From Streptomyces sp. NBS 14/10 (GTDB taxonomy: Bacteria; Actinomycetota; Actinomycetes; Streptomycetales; Streptomycetaceae), in contig NZ_NCSM01000018.1 of the NCBI RefSeq assembly GCF_002224125.1, forward strand, positions 62,001-126,000: a stretch of DNA of 64,000 nucleotides, in the 5' to 3' direction. The first letter of the stretch is position 1. Every line of letters starts with the position of its first letter. The notes beneath the pieces were generated by a model. That model was given only the letters and a program-made list of their open reading frames with translations. It did no database searches and was not told the origin of the DNA. Positions 8,230 through 16,920 of the stretch are shown piece by piece. Both the position numbers and the translations under genes were made by a program.

Positions 8230-9801
8230 ATGAACAGTCTCGACTGGGCCGTACTCATCGGCTACTTCGGCGTGATGGTCGCCATCGGAGTCTGGTCCCA
8301 CAAGCGCGTGGACAACGTCAGCGACTTCTTCACCGCCGGCGGCAAGATGCCGTGGTGGCTCTCCGGTATCTCCCACCACATGTCCGGCTACAGCGCGGTC
8401 ATGTTCACCGGCTATGCGGCCATCGCCTATCAATACGGCATCACGTCCTATGTCACCTGGTCATTCCCGATCGCCATCGGTATCGCGATCGGCTCCCAGC
8501 TCTTCGCGCCCCGGCTCAACCGGGTGCGCAGCAAACTGCGCGTCGCCTCACCGCTCGAATACCTCAAGAACCGCTACAACCTGCCCACCCAGCAGGCGCT
8601 CGCCTGGTCCGGGGTGCTGCTGAAGATCGTCGACGTGGGCGCCAAATGGGCGGCCATCGCGACCCTGCTGTCCATCTTCACCGGCGTCTCCCTCAACCAG
8701 GGCATCCTGATCACGGGCGCGGTCACCGCCATCTACTGCACGGTCGGCGGGCTGTGGGCCGACGCGCTCACCGAACTGGGGCAGTTCATCATCCAGTTCA
8801 TCGCGGGCATCGCCATGCTGGTCGCCGTGCTCCACGAGCTCGGCGGCATCAGCACGCTGTGGAACGTCTGGGACGACCTGCCGGACACCCACCGCGAGCC
8901 GACTGTCGGCCCCTACACCCTGACCTTCCTGCTGGCCTATCTGTTCATCAAGACCTTTGAATACAACGGCGGAATGTGGAACCAGGCGCAGCGATACATG
9001 GCCACCGACAGCGCCCACTCCGCCAAGCGCTCGGCCCGTCTCTCCGCCATCCTGTGGTTCGTCTGGCCGCTGGTGCTCTTCTTCCCCATGTGGGTGGCGC
9101 CGCTGATCGTCAAGACCGACAAGCCCGCCGACTCGTATGCGCTGATGGCCGAGCAGTTGCTGCCGCACGGCCTGCTGGGCCTGGTCATCGTCGGCTTCTT
9201 CTCGCACACGATGGCGATGTGCTCCTCGGATGCCAACGCGATCGCGGCCGTCGTCACCCGCGACATCATGCCCGCGATCTTCAAGTCCGTACGGGAGTGG
9301 AGCAGCCGCACCGGGCTGCTCGCGGCGCGCTATGCCACGCTGCTCTTCCTCGGCCTGTCCATGGCCATCGCCACCCAGGTCAACTCGGACTTCTTCGGGG
9401 ACATCATCACCGTGGTGATCAAGTGGGTCGCCGGGCTCATGGGCCCGATCGCGATCCCGCTGATGCTCGGGCTGCTGCGCCCGTTCCGGAAGTCGGGCCC
9501 GACGGCGGCGCTGGTCAGCTGGGCGCTGGGGCTGTTCGCCTTCTATCTCGTCAACTACCCGATCAACGAGGCGATCGACGGTGGCGTGAACCTGGAGTAC
9601 CAGGTCTCCGTCCCGCTCGCGGTCTCGCTCGTGCTCTTCATCGTCATCGGCTTCATCAAGCCGGAGGACACCCCGGAGCGCGATGCCATTCTCGACTCGC
9701 TCAACTCGGATGACGACGGGCCGGGTTCGGCGAGTGCCGCGCTGTCGGTGCCGAAGCAGGGCGCGACCGACCGGAGTTCGGTCGCCGGCGCGACGGACTG
9801 A
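8230..9801 (+). CDS. Sodium:solute symporter (SSS family)
   Basis: The 523-aa integral membrane protein has about 13 hydrophobic segments, starting with LDWAVLIGYFGVMVAIGVW. It shows SSS hallmarks such as DFFTAGGKMPWW near residue 35 and WADALTELGQFIIQF near 175. It should import a solute with Na+ at the cytoplasmic membrane. The SGLT-like length suggests a sugar or organic-acid substrate, but this is not determined. The C-terminal 40 residues are hydrophilic. ATG 8230 follows GGAGGGGGC. It appears monocistronic and ends at a hairpin shared with the convergent gene. Confidence 0.9.
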   Translation: MNSLDWAVLIGYFGVMVAIGVWSHKRVDNVSDFFTAGGKMPWWLSGISHHMSGYSAVMFTGYAAIAYQYGITSYVTWSFPIAIGIAIGSQLFAPRLNRVRSKLRVASPLEYLKNRYNLPTQQALAWSGVLLKIVDVGAKWAAIATLLSIFTGVSLNQGILITGAVTAIYCTVGGLWADALTELGQFIIQFIAGIAMLVAVLHELGGISTLWNVWDDLPDTHREPTVGPYTLTFLLAYLFIKTFEYNGGMWNQAQRYMATDSAHSAKRSARLSAILWFVWPLVLFFPMWVAPLIVKTDKPADSYALMAEQLLPHGLLGLVIVGFFSHTMAMCSSDANAIAAVVTRDIMPAIFKSVREWSSRTGLLAARYATLLFLGLSMAIATQVNSDFFGDIITVVIKWVAGLMGPIAIPLMLGLLRPFRKSGPTAALVSWALGLFAFYLVNYPINEAIDGGVNLEYQVSVPLAVSLVLFIVIGFIKPEDTPERDAILDSLNSDDDGPGSASAALSVPKQGATDRSSVAGATD

Positions 9802-9813
9802 GGCGCGGCGGCA

Positions 9814-9856
9814 GGCACCTGCGGGGCGGGGCCGCTCATCCCGCCCCGCGGGTGCC
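9814..9856. terminator. Bidirectional hairpin between convergent genes
   Basis: A 17-bp stem with one mismatch (9814-9830 with 9840-9856, 9-nt loop) lies just after the symporter stop and overlaps the last codons of the convergent DUF1772 gene. Confidence 0.7.
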
Positions 9857-10363
9857 TCCGCGGACGCTCACCACCAGGGCCCAGACGAGCAGGCCGAACG
9901 CCGCGGTGGAGGTGACCGCGCGCACCACGTTCCAGCGCACCCACCGCTCCTCGAACCGCTCACGCACCGCCGCCAGGTCCAGGTCGGCGATCCGGTCCGG
10001 ATGGCCGGCGTCGGCCAGCGCGTCGTTCAGCGGCACATTGACCCGGAAGGTGATCACCAGCATCACCAGGTAGAGGGCGACGGCGGCCACGATCAACGGC
10101 AGCGCGGACCGCCCCGCTCCGCGCAGATGCACCACGGCGGCCAGCACGGAGAGCAGCAGCGCACCGCCGAAGATCAGGGCGAACCAGCCGTTGAGGATCG
10201 CCACGTTGATCCGCTGCATCGCGTCGACGAAGGTACGGTCGTCCGCCCACCCGAGGCCGGGCATCACGGAGCACGCGTATCCGTAGAAGAGGCCCGCGCT
10301 CAGGCCGGTGGCCACGGTGGCGGCGATCAGCACGGGGGTCTGGAGGGCGTGGTTGTACGTCAT
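9836..10363 (-). CDS. DUF1772 (anthrone-oxygenase-like) membrane protein
   Basis: The 175-aa protein has four predicted helices, near residues 10-30, 55-80, 88-108 and 145-168. The ending RWVRWNVVRAVTSTAAFG matches the W-x-x-WN-x-VR signature of DUF1772. Some fungal and actinobacterial members act as cofactor-free anthrone oxygenases in polyketide pathways, but most stand-alone bacterial copies have no known role, and no polyketide genes are nearby. ATG 10363 is the start. The SnoaL-like gene upstream on the same strand leaves a 98-bp gap. Confidence 0.78.
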   Translation of the reverse strand: MTYNHALQTPVLIAATVATGLSAGLFYGYACSVMPGLGWADDRTFVDAMQRINVAILNGWFALIFGGALLLSVLAAVVHLRGAGRSALPLIVAAVALYLVMLVITFRVNVPLNDALADAGHPDRIADLDLAAVRERFEERWVRWNVVRAVTSTAAFGLLVWALVVSVRGGTRGAG

Positions 10364-10461
10364 GCCGTACAGCCAAGCGCGGTGCGGCGAGACGGGCCAT
10401 GGCCGAAAGGCTCGATGGCATAAGCGAGCGTCTCAGGTCACGGCGGACGATATGAGGTCGC

Positions 10462-10899
10462 TCAGGCGTCGGGGGTGCAGGCCACCGCGAACATCCGGCT
10501 GTCCTCGTAGACGCAGTAGCGGACGATCAGCCCGTCCTCGACGGTCACCCGCACCGCGAAGGGAGACCGGTAGCGCTTGCCCGTGGCGCGTACGGTGCCG
10601 ACCAGGGTCCCCGTCACCATCGCCTCGGCTTCCTCCACCACGATGACGTCGATCGTGTTTCCCTCCGGGTCCGCGGCCAGACTCTCGCCCAGCTCGCGGA
10701 AGTGGGCGACGGCGTCGGCGCGGGTGGCGCGCGGGCGGATCCACGGGACGTCCGGGTTCTCGGCGATCTGCCAGTCGACCCGCTCGGCGAACAGTTCGCC
10801 GAGGCCCTGAAGGTCGCCGGCCGCCATCCGAGTCAGGAACTGCTGGACGGTGGCGCGGGTGCGCTCGCTGATGGTCATGTCGGCGGCGGTGGCGGCCAT
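10462..10899 (-). CDS. NTF2-like / SnoaL-like domain protein
   Basis: The 145-aa protein has the cone-shaped NTF2-like pattern: TVQQFLTRMAAGDLQGLGELFAERVDWQI near the N-terminus, a central VAHFRELGESLAAD helix, then alternating beta strands. The family includes SnoaL-type cyclases, isomerases and ligand-binding proteins; the function here is undetermined. ATG 10899 has GAGGAG six bases upstream, so the longer in-frame extension to 11007 is rejected. A 16-bp tandem repeat lies directly upstream. Confidence 0.78.
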   Translation of the reverse strand: MAATAADMTISERTRATVQQFLTRMAAGDLQGLGELFAERVDWQIAENPDVPWIRPRATRADAVAHFRELGESLAADPEGNTIDVIVVEEAEAMVTGTLVGTVRATGKRYRSPFAVRVTVEDGLIVRYCVYEDSRMFAVACTPDA

Positions 10900-10910
10900 A
10901 TCGGTCTCCT

Positions 10911-10951
10911 CGGTGCTGTTGCCGTGCGGTGCTGTTGCCGTGCGGTGCTGT
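10911..10951. repeat. 16-bp tandem repeat upstream of SnoaL-like gene
   Basis: The unit CGGTGCTGTTGCCGTG occurs twice perfectly (10911-10926, 10927-10942), followed by a partial third copy, 12 bp upstream of the start codon. It falls in the leader or promoter region. Confidence 0.7.
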
Positions 10952-11016
10952 GCACGATGCTCGCGCGGTCGAGGAGAGACGTCGATTACCCCTGAGGTAA
11001 CGGCCACAAGGCCGGG

Positions 11017-12141
11017 CTACGCACGCGGATAGCGGGCCAGCCAGGCGGGGGCGGAGGCCGCCGGGCCGTGCAGGGCCGGGCCCTGCGTCATCTCCATCGC
11101 GAAATCGTCGGCCAACTCCAGCATCGTGCCGCGGCCCTCCAGCTCCGCCAGCCACGCGGGCGGCAGCGCGGTCTCGCCGTGCAGCGTGCCCAGGAGGTTG
11201 CCGCACACCGCCGCCGTGGAGTCGCTGTCCCCGCCGTGGTTGACGGCGAGCAGCAGCCCGTGGTGCACGTCCTCGGCGACCAGCGCGCAGTACAGCCCGA
11301 TGGCCAGGGCCTCGTCGCCGGTCCAGCCCTCCCCCAGGGACGCCACCCGCTCGGGCGTGGGCAGCCCCTGCCGTACGGCGCCGAGCGCGTATCGCAGCGC
11401 GTCGGTGGTCTCCTCGTGGCCGGGCCGGGTGGCCAGGTGGGCCAGCGCCCGCTGCACCGCCCCGTCCAGCGCGTCGCCGCGCGCGAGCCCGTGCACGATC
11501 AGGGCGAAGGCCCCGGCGGACAGATAGCCGGTGGGGTGCCCGTGGGTCTGCGCCGCGCACTCGATGGCCAGTTGGAAGACCAGCTGCGGCTCCCAGCCCA
11601 CCAGCAGCCCGAAGGGCGCCGAGCGCATGACCGCGCCGCCCCCCTTGGAGTCGGGGTTCTTGGGGCTGTCGAGAGTGCCCATGGTCTCGTCGGCCAGCCC
11701 GGTCAGACAGGCCCGGCCGGGCGCCCGCTGGGCGTACAGCCACTCCTCGCGGGCCAGCCAGCCCCCGTCCTTCCGCCGCTCGTCGGGCCCCCAGTCGCGC
11801 TGGGTGGCGTACCAGCGGCGGTAAGCGGCGTGGATGTCGGTGGGCGGGTGCCAGGCGCCCGTGTCGCGCCGTACCTGGGCGCGGATCAGCCCGTCCACGG
11901 TGAAGAGCGTCATCTGGGTGTCGTCGGTGACGCGGCCGCGCCGCCCGTACGCCGGGAGGAAGTCGGTGACGCCCTCCGGACCGTGCTCCGCCCGGATGTC
12001 GGCGAGCGAGGAGAACTCGACCGCGGCGCCCAGGGCGTCCCCGAGCGCACCGCCGAGCAGACAGCCGCGCACCCGGCTGCGGAAGTCCTGCTGCTCGGCG
12101 CGGCCCCATACGCCGGTCGCCGCACTGGCGGTTGCCGTCAC
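11017..12141 (-). CDS. ADP-ribosylglycohydrolase (DraG/ARH family)
   Basis: The 374-aa protein removes ADP-ribose from modified targets using two Mg2+ ions. It has the family motifs GALGDALGAAVEF (31-43), DDTQMT (73-78) and GGDSDST (303-309), whose acidic residues bind the metals. Between them lies an insert with DERRKDGGWL. Possible substrates are ADP-ribosylated arginine, serine, thymidine or dinitrogenase-reductase-like proteins; sequence alone does not decide. GTG 12141 has AGGGGC about seven bases upstream, and longer starts look less convincing. No ADP-ribosyltransferase gene is adjacent. Confidence 0.88.
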   Translation of the reverse strand: MTATASAATGVWGRAEQQDFRSRVRGCLLGGALGDALGAAVEFSSLADIRAEHGPEGVTDFLPAYGRRGRVTDDTQMTLFTVDGLIRAQVRRDTGAWHPPTDIHAAYRRWYATQRDWGPDERRKDGGWLAREEWLYAQRAPGRACLTGLADETMGTLDSPKNPDSKGGGAVMRSAPFGLLVGWEPQLVFQLAIECAAQTHGHPTGYLSAGAFALIVHGLARGDALDGAVQRALAHLATRPGHEETTDALRYALGAVRQGLPTPERVASLGEGWTGDEALAIGLYCALVAEDVHHGLLLAVNHGGDSDSTAAVCGNLLGTLHGETALPPAWLAELEGRGTMLELADDFAMEMTQGPALHGPAASAPAWLARYPRA

Positions 12142-12324
12142 GACGTTGCCCCTTCCCCATCGACGCACGTACGGCCATTGGACTGGCTTTCGCACTGTAA
12201 TCGACACCGAATGATCGCCTTCAGCCCGCCGATGATTGTGAAGGCGTCGACACGGAGGGCACTCGGGATCGCCGCATTCCGAAACACTGAGCTAACAGAA
12301 GGGGACTGTTCGGGCACGCGCAAG

Positions 12325-12354
12325 AGGCCGGGCCCGGACTTCCGGACCCGGCCT
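12325..12354 (-). terminator. Hairpin terminator of imine reductase gene
   Basis: A 14-bp stem with one mismatch and a 2-nt loop (12325-12338 with 12341-12354) lies 27 bp downstream of the minus-strand stop at 12381. Confidence 0.75.
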
Positions 12355-12380
12355 CCTCGGCCACGCGGCGGGGCGTGCCG

Positions 12381-13265
12381 CTAGGCGACAGGCTTCCTGA
12401 TGTCCTCGATGACGCTCGCGAAGCCGTCGCCACCACGGCCATCGGCGATCGCCCGCCCCATCAGGGCACGGACGGCCGCGAGCGGCCCGGAGTCCAGGCC
12501 CCGGGCCTCGCTCGCCTCCAGGATGTGGTCGACGCCCGCCGCCTCCATCGTCAGATTGCCCAGATCCCCCGGATAGTTACGGCTGTCGATACCATCCGCG
12601 ACCTGGTCCGCCATTGCGGGAAGAAGAGCGAAGAATTCCTTGATGTACGGCAGGAATTCCTTGGCCGTGACACCGTCCGCGCCCACCAGAGCGAGGGAAT
12701 GGACCATGGCGGCCATACTGGAATAGAAGACATTGAGCAGCGCCAGGTCGTACAGCGGCGCGACCCCGTGGTCCGCGCCGAGATAACGGTAGTTCCCGCC
12801 CAGCGCCTTCAGCGTCGCCTCATACGCCTCGAACACCGACCGCGACCCGCTGTACAGAAGCAGCGCCTGCGGCGAACCGATGACCGGGGTCGGCACCATG
12901 ATCGCCCCGTCGAGGTAGTCGATACCGCGCCCCGCCGCCCACGCGGCGGCCTCGCGGGCCCGCTCCGGGGTGTCCGAGGTGAGGTTGACCAGCGCCCGCC
13001 CCGCCAACTCCGCACCCAGCGGCTCCAGGATCGCCTGGCTCACCTCGTAGTCCACGACGCATACGACCACCAGCTCGCCGGCCTTCACCGCCTCGGCGGG
13101 CGTCCGCGCCCGCACCGCCCCGCGGGCGACCAGGGCATCGGCCTTGTGCGCGGAGCGGTTCCATACGGTCGTGGGATGGCCCGCCGCCAAGAACGCCCCG
13201 GCCAGTGCCTGACCCATCGCGCCAAGACCGATGACCGTCACCGGTGCTCGGTTTTCACCTGCCAT
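12381..13265 (-). CDS. NADPH-dependent imine reductase-type dehydrogenase
   Basis: The 294-aa protein starts with the Rossmann motif VTVIGLGAMGQALAGAF and continues with VWNRSAHKADALVARGA, where Arg suggests NADPH. The C-terminal helical domain follows, with YLGADHGVAPLYDLALLN and GGDGFASVIE at the end. This architecture and wording match Streptomyces imine reductases and related beta-hydroxyacid dehydrogenases. The Asp in LYD sits where (R)-selective imine reductases carry their catalytic Asp. The natural substrate is unknown. ATG 13265 follows AGGTGGTG; the longer frame to 13442 overlaps the divergent gene and is rejected. Confidence 0.82.
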   Translation of the reverse strand: MAGENRAPVTVIGLGAMGQALAGAFLAAGHPTTVWNRSAHKADALVARGAVRARTPAEAVKAGELVVVCVVDYEVSQAILEPLGAELAGRALVNLTSDTPERAREAAAWAAGRGIDYLDGAIMVPTPVIGSPQALLLYSGSRSVFEAYEATLKALGGNYRYLGADHGVAPLYDLALLNVFYSSMAAMVHSLALVGADGVTAKEFLPYIKEFFALLPAMADQVADGIDSRNYPGDLGNLTMEAAGVDHILEASEARGLDSGPLAAVRALMGRAIADGRGGDGFASVIEDIRKPVA

Positions 13266-13431
13266 GACAGCACCACCTATTTCTTGCTTTCGAGTCCGTG
13301 ATAAATCCCCTGCGCGCGCTGGGCTCTCATCGATCCTGTTATCCGCCGGGGCCGGACTCAAGTACCCACAAAAAAGTGCGTACTTACCCCCAGGTACGCG
13401 GGTGCGCGGCCACCCCGCTACGTTGGCCCGC

Positions 13432-13986
13432 ATGTTCGACAAGAGCTTCTACGATCTGGCCTTCGGCGTGGACCCGGGCGGAGCCCGCAAGGACGCCCAT
13501 TTCGTCACCGCCACCCTGGACGAGGTGAAGCGCGAGCTGGCGTCGGACCTCGCCCAAGGGATCAACCTGTACCTGCTGTGCTGGTACGGCGCACGCCTGA
13601 CGCTGGACGTCTACCAGCAGGGGGAGCTGACGGAGTCCATAGACCTCCACCCCTTCATCACCATCTCCGTCGAGGGCTATCCGGACGTCACCTTCACGGG
13701 CCCGGGCGAACCCGTCGGCTACGACTTCCGAGATGACGAGGGAGACATCGAGGACGACGAAGACGACGAGGACGAGGACTTCGAGGACGAGGAAGAAGAC
13801 GAAGAGGACAACCTCGCCGACCGGCTGTTCATGGACGACCTCGGCGACACGGTCAAGGTCTCGGTCGACTGGGACCGCATCCCGGTGCCATCGCTCATCG
13901 GCGAGCTCGCGGGGCCGGACGACGAAGCCGTACTGCTGACCGGGGACCGCCTCGCCGAGTACGGCTATCAGGACTTCGAGGAGTGA
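13432..13986 (+). CDS. Hypothetical acidic protein, probably leaderless
   Basis: The 184-aa soluble protein is not recognised. Residues about 100-127 form an almost pure Asp/Glu tract. The first 95 residues, with YLLCWYGARLTLDVYQQGEL and FITISVEGYPDVTF, look globular and beta-rich. There is no signal peptide or membrane segment. ATG 13432 has no ribosome binding site, but a TACGTT box (13419-13424) ends seven bases upstream, fitting a leaderless transcript. A GCGTAC/GTACGC inverted repeat near 13378-13399 lies where a -35 region would be. It is divergent from the imine reductase. Confidence 0.72.
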   Translation: MFDKSFYDLAFGVDPGGARKDAHFVTATLDEVKRELASDLAQGINLYLLCWYGARLTLDVYQQGELTESIDLHPFITISVEGYPDVTFTGPGEPVGYDFRDDEGDIEDDEDDEDEDFEDEEEDEEDNLADRLFMDDLGDTVKVSVDWDRIPVPSLIGELAGPDDEAVLLTGDRLAEYGYQDFEE

Positions 13987-14000
13987 CGCCACACCAGCGA

Positions 14001-14047
14001 GTGTCAACCTTCGGTTGACACGCCAGGGGTGTCAACCTAGGGTTGCC
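14001..14047 (+). promoter_or_regulatory. Strong leaderless promoter overlapped by duplicated palindrome
   Basis: GTGTCAACC-TTC-GGTTGACAC (14001-14021) is a perfect palindrome. A second copy with a degenerate right arm spans 14029-14047. The right arm of the first contains an ideal -35 box TTGACA (14015-14020); 17 bp later the second copy contains TAGGGT (14038-14043) as -10, six bases before ATG 14050. A protein bound to either palindrome would block the promoter. Confidence 0.8.
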
Positions 14048-14049
14048 TC

Positions 14050-14790
14050 ATGACGAATCCAGTCGGCATGACGACTCCCGTCCGCCTCGACGACCTGATC
14101 GAGGCCATCAAGAAGGTGCACCCCCAGCCCCTCGACCAGCTCTCCGACGCGGTCATCGCCGCGGACCACCTGGGCGACGTGGCCGACCACCTGATCGGCC
14201 ACTTCGTCGACCAGGCGCGCCGCTCGGGCGCCTCCTGGAGCGAGATCGGCCAGAGCATGGGCGTCACCCGGCAGGCGGCCCAGAAGCGCTTCGTCCCCAA
14301 GGACCCGGGCGAGCCGTCCGCCCTCGACCCCAACCAGGTCTTCGCCCGCTACACCCCCCGGGCCAAGAATGTCGTGATGGCCGCGATGAACGAGGCCCAG
14401 GCCGCCCGCAACCCCGAGATCCGCCCCGAGCACCTGATGCTCGGCCTCCTCAGCCAGCCCGGAGCCCTCGCCGCGAAGGCGATCATCGCCCAGGACGTCC
14501 TCCTGGACACCGTCCGCCAGGCCGCCACCGCGGCCCTGCCCCCCGCGGCCGACGAGGTCCCCGACCTCATCCCGTACGACGCGGCCTCCCGCAAGGTCCT
14601 GGAGCTCACCTTCCGCGAGGCCCTGCGGCTCGGCCACAACTACATCGGCACCGAGCACCTCCTGCTCGCCCTCCTGGAGTACGAGGACGGCGCGGGCATC
14701 CTGGCCGGCCTCGGCATCGACAAGCCGACCGCCGAGGCTCACCTCGCCCAGGAGCTGGCCGCCGTGCTGAGGGCCAAGTCCCAGGACTGA
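14050..14790 (+). CDS. HTH regulator fused to a Clp N-terminal (ClpN) double repeat
   Basis: In the 246-aa protein, residues about 25-80 contain a sigma-4-like helix-turn-helix (GASWSEIGQSMGVTRQAAQKRF). Residues about 95-240 contain two ClpN repeats (ARNPEIRPEHLMLGLL and LRLGHNYIGTEHLLLALL), the adaptor and substrate-binding domain of ClpA/ClpC. There is no ATPase domain. It may therefore be a DNA-binding protein that uses a ClpN domain to sense or dock Clp clients. Tandem palindromes over its own promoter suggest autoregulation. Similar genes are usually annotated as Clp protease N-terminal domain proteins. Confidence 0.85.
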   Translation: MTNPVGMTTPVRLDDLIEAIKKVHPQPLDQLSDAVIAADHLGDVADHLIGHFVDQARRSGASWSEIGQSMGVTRQAAQKRFVPKDPGEPSALDPNQVFARYTPRAKNVVMAAMNEAQAARNPEIRPEHLMLGLLSQPGALAAKAIIAQDVLLDTVRQAATAALPPAADEVPDLIPYDAASRKVLELTFREALRLGHNYIGTEHLLLALLEYEDGAGILAGLGIDKPTAEAHLAQELAAVLRAKSQD

Positions 14791-14866
14791 CCTCAGCCGA
14801 GCCGGCAAAAGCAGTTGCGCCTCTCACCCGTCGCGGACAAGGTGCCACGGTACGAGAGGAGTTGCT

Positions 14867-15760
14867 GTGCAGCGTTCTGAGGTCCCGGCCCTCACGGAGA
14901 TCGTCGTGTCGGACAAGGAGGCCGGCCCCTACGGCATCGCGGCCGGCCCTGACGGGGCCCTGTGGATCACCTTCGTCCACAGCGGTCGCATCGCCCGTCT
15001 CACCCTCGACGGCGAACTCACCGAATATCCCCTGGACTCGCCCCAGTGCCGCCCCACGGTCATCACCCCGGGGCCTGACGGCGCACTGTGGTTCGCCCGC
15101 TCCCAGGACCACCGGCTCGGCCGCATCACGGTCGACGGCGAATCCGAATCCTTCCGCGTGCCGACGCCCGACAGCGGCCCCTTCGGCATCGCCCCGGGTC
15201 CGGACGGTGCGCTGTGGTTCACCCAGATGAACACCGACCGCATCGGCCGCGCCACCACCAAGGGAGAGATCACCGAGTTCACCCTCCCCGTAGCGGGCGC
15301 CTTCCCCTCGGCGATCACCGCGGGCCCCGACGGAGCCCTGTGGTTCACGCTCAACCAGGCGAACGCGATCGGCCGCATCACCACCGACGGCGACATCGCC
15401 CTTCACGCGCTGCCCACCCCCGGCGCCGCCCCCGTGGGCATCACCAGTGACGGCACCGCCCTGTGGTTCGTCGAAATCGCGGCGGGCCGGATCGGCAGGA
15501 TCTCGGTGGCCGGCGAAATCGAGGAGTTCCCGCTCCCCGACCGCACGGCCAAACCCCACGCCATCGTCGCGACCTCGGCCGGGGACTGCTGGTTCACCGA
15601 ATGGGGAGCCAACCGCATCGGCCATATCGCCGCGACCGGCGAGATCACGGAACACGACCTGCCGTCACCGTCATCGGAACCACACGGCATCACGGTGGGT
15701 CCCGACGGTGCGCTCTGGGCCGCTCTTGAGACGGGAGCAGTGGCCCGGCTGGCGGTTTGA
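14867..15760 (+). CDS. vgb: Virginiamycin B lyase-like beta-propeller
   Basis: The 297-aa protein is built almost entirely of about seven repeats of the type GPDGALWFT-x(n)-IGRIT-x-GEITEF, the blades of the Vgb propeller. Vgb linearises type B streptogramins by eliminating the ester bond with Mg2+. Candidate active-site residues include His231 (KPHAI), Glu245 (FTEWG) and His253 (IGHI), by position in the last blades. Length and repeat wording match family members well. GTG 14867 follows GAGGAG. Many Streptomyces carry Vgb-like proteins, so antibiotic inactivation is likely but not proven. Confidence 0.88.
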   Translation: MQRSEVPALTEIVVSDKEAGPYGIAAGPDGALWITFVHSGRIARLTLDGELTEYPLDSPQCRPTVITPGPDGALWFARSQDHRLGRITVDGESESFRVPTPDSGPFGIAPGPDGALWFTQMNTDRIGRATTKGEITEFTLPVAGAFPSAITAGPDGALWFTLNQANAIGRITTDGDIALHALPTPGAAPVGITSDGTALWFVEIAAGRIGRISVAGEIEEFPLPDRTAKPHAIVATSAGDCWFTEWGANRIGHIAATGEITEHDLPSPSSEPHGITVGPDGALWAALETGAVARLAV

Positions 15761-15832
15761 GGACATGCGGGACGCACTGTCCGTGCGCGCCGGGATCCGA
15801 ACGGGCGGGCGGCCGGGCGTATCGTTCCGGCC

Positions 15833-16129
15833 ATGCGTTGTGCGATATGCGGGTCCGGGCGGCTGAGCCCGGTCGGGGAGCTCACATCGTCCGATTCGAT
15901 GCACGACCGGCTGCGGCTGAGATTTCCCCGTCCGGGGACGTTCAAGGCGCGGCCGACGTTCCACGCCGGTTTCGCTCGGGCCTGTCGGGACTGCGGGGCG
16001 CTGCTGCCGTTCCTCGGTGAGGAGGACCGGGAGCGGTTGGACGCGGTGGCCAATGGGCTGGAGCGGGTCGAGGGCGGGCCGACCGAACCCGATTCCGAGG
16101 GTTTCGAAGGCAACAAGGGCGCGCCGTGA
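15833..16129 (+). CDS. Small zinc-ribbon protein, probably leaderless
   Basis: The 98-aa protein has two zinc knuckles, CAIC at residues 3-6 and CRDC near 51-54, so it probably binds one zinc; the acidic C-terminal part looks unstructured. ATG 15833 has no ribosome binding site, but TATCGT (15820-15825) ends seven bases upstream, fitting leaderless transcription. Its stop overlaps the GTG start of the next gene by four bases (GTGA), so the two are translationally coupled. Function unknown. Confidence 0.7.
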   Translation: MRCAICGSGRLSPVGELTSSDSMHDRLRLRFPRPGTFKARPTFHAGFARACRDCGALLPFLGEEDRERLDAVANGLERVEGGPTEPDSEGFEGNKGAP

Positions 16130-16920
16130 CCTCGCCTCGTGTGCTGGTCGTCCGCAACGCCGAGCGCAGCGGGCCGGGCCGGCTGCTGCCGTGGCTGCGG
16201 GACGAGGGGCTGGCCGTAGAAGAGCTGGCGGGCCCCGAGGCTCCGGCCGATCCGGCCGGGTACGACGCCGTGGTGCTGCTCGGGGGCGGGTTTCTGCCGG
16301 ACGATGACACGTACGCACCATGGCTGCCGGCGCAGCGCGACCTCACGCGCCGGGCGGTGGCCGAGAAGGTGCCGTTGCTCGGGATCTGTCTGGGGGCCCA
16401 GGTGTTGGCCGTGGCGGAGGGCGGCCGGGTGGAGGGGTCGTACGGGGTGCCGGAGCGTGGTTCGTGCGCCGTCGAGTTGCGTACGGAGGCCGGAGAGGAT
16501 CGGCTGCTGGCGGGGCTGCCGCGGCGGTTTCGGGCCATTCAGAACCACCGCGACCAGATCACGCGGCTCCCGCCCGGCTCGGCTCATCTGGCGCGGAGCG
16601 ACGCGTGCCCGGTGCAGGCGTTCCGGGTCGGGGAGTGTGCCTGGGGCGTCCAGTTCCATCCCGAGGCCGGCGCGGACCGGCTCGACGGCTGGGACGAGGC
16701 GGCCCTGGCCGAGAAGGGTCTTGACCTGGCCGCCCTCCGCGCCGAGGCGCAGACGGCCGAGCCCGCGTCAACGCGCGCCGCGCGCCGGCTCGCGGCCAAC
16801 TTCGCCGCCGTCGTACGCGCCCGTGCGACCCCTCAGTCGCCCAGCACCGGCAGCAGCTCCGGCAGATGGCCGTCCGAGGCCAGGGCCGCCGCCTGGCGGT
16901 CGGCCGGAACCTCGCCGTAG
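16126..16920 (+). CDS. Class I glutamine amidotransferase domain protein
   Basis: The 264-aa protein has a GMP-synthase-type GATase fold: VLLGGGF-PDDD near 45-55, the nucleophile elbow GICLGAQ with Cys88, and HPEAG with His178 and Glu180. It should release ammonia from glutamine or act as a gamma-glutamyl hydrolase or transferase; the acceptor is unknown. It starts at GTG overlapping the zinc-ribbon stop. The last 29 codons run antisense into the 3' end of fbiC, an 88-bp convergent overlap, so the Ser/Arg/Ala-rich tail is probably not functional. Confidence 0.85.
   Translation: MTSPRVLVVRNAERSGPGRLLPWLRDEGLAVEELAGPEAPADPAGYDAVVLLGGGFLPDDDTYAPWLPAQRDLTRRAVAEKVPLLGICLGAQVLAVAEGGRVEGSYGVPERGSCAVELRTEAGEDRLLAGLPRRFRAIQNHRDQITRLPPGSAHLARSDACPVQAFRVGECAWGVQFHPEAGADRLDGWDEAALAEKGLDLAALRAEAQTAEPASTRAARRLAANFAAVVRARATPQSPSTGSSSGRWPSEARAAAWRSAGTSP

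Noticed and set aside
7804..8433. 209-aa minus-strand frame upstream of the symporter
   Set aside because: No ribosome binding site, no domain, and it overlaps the symporter start; the region is better read as regulatory.
14001..14047. HspR (HAIR) or ClgR site ahead of the HTH-ClpN gene
   Set aside because: The palindrome GTGTCAACC/GGTTGACAC does not match CTTGAGT-N7-ACTCAAG and I could not match it to a ClgR box.
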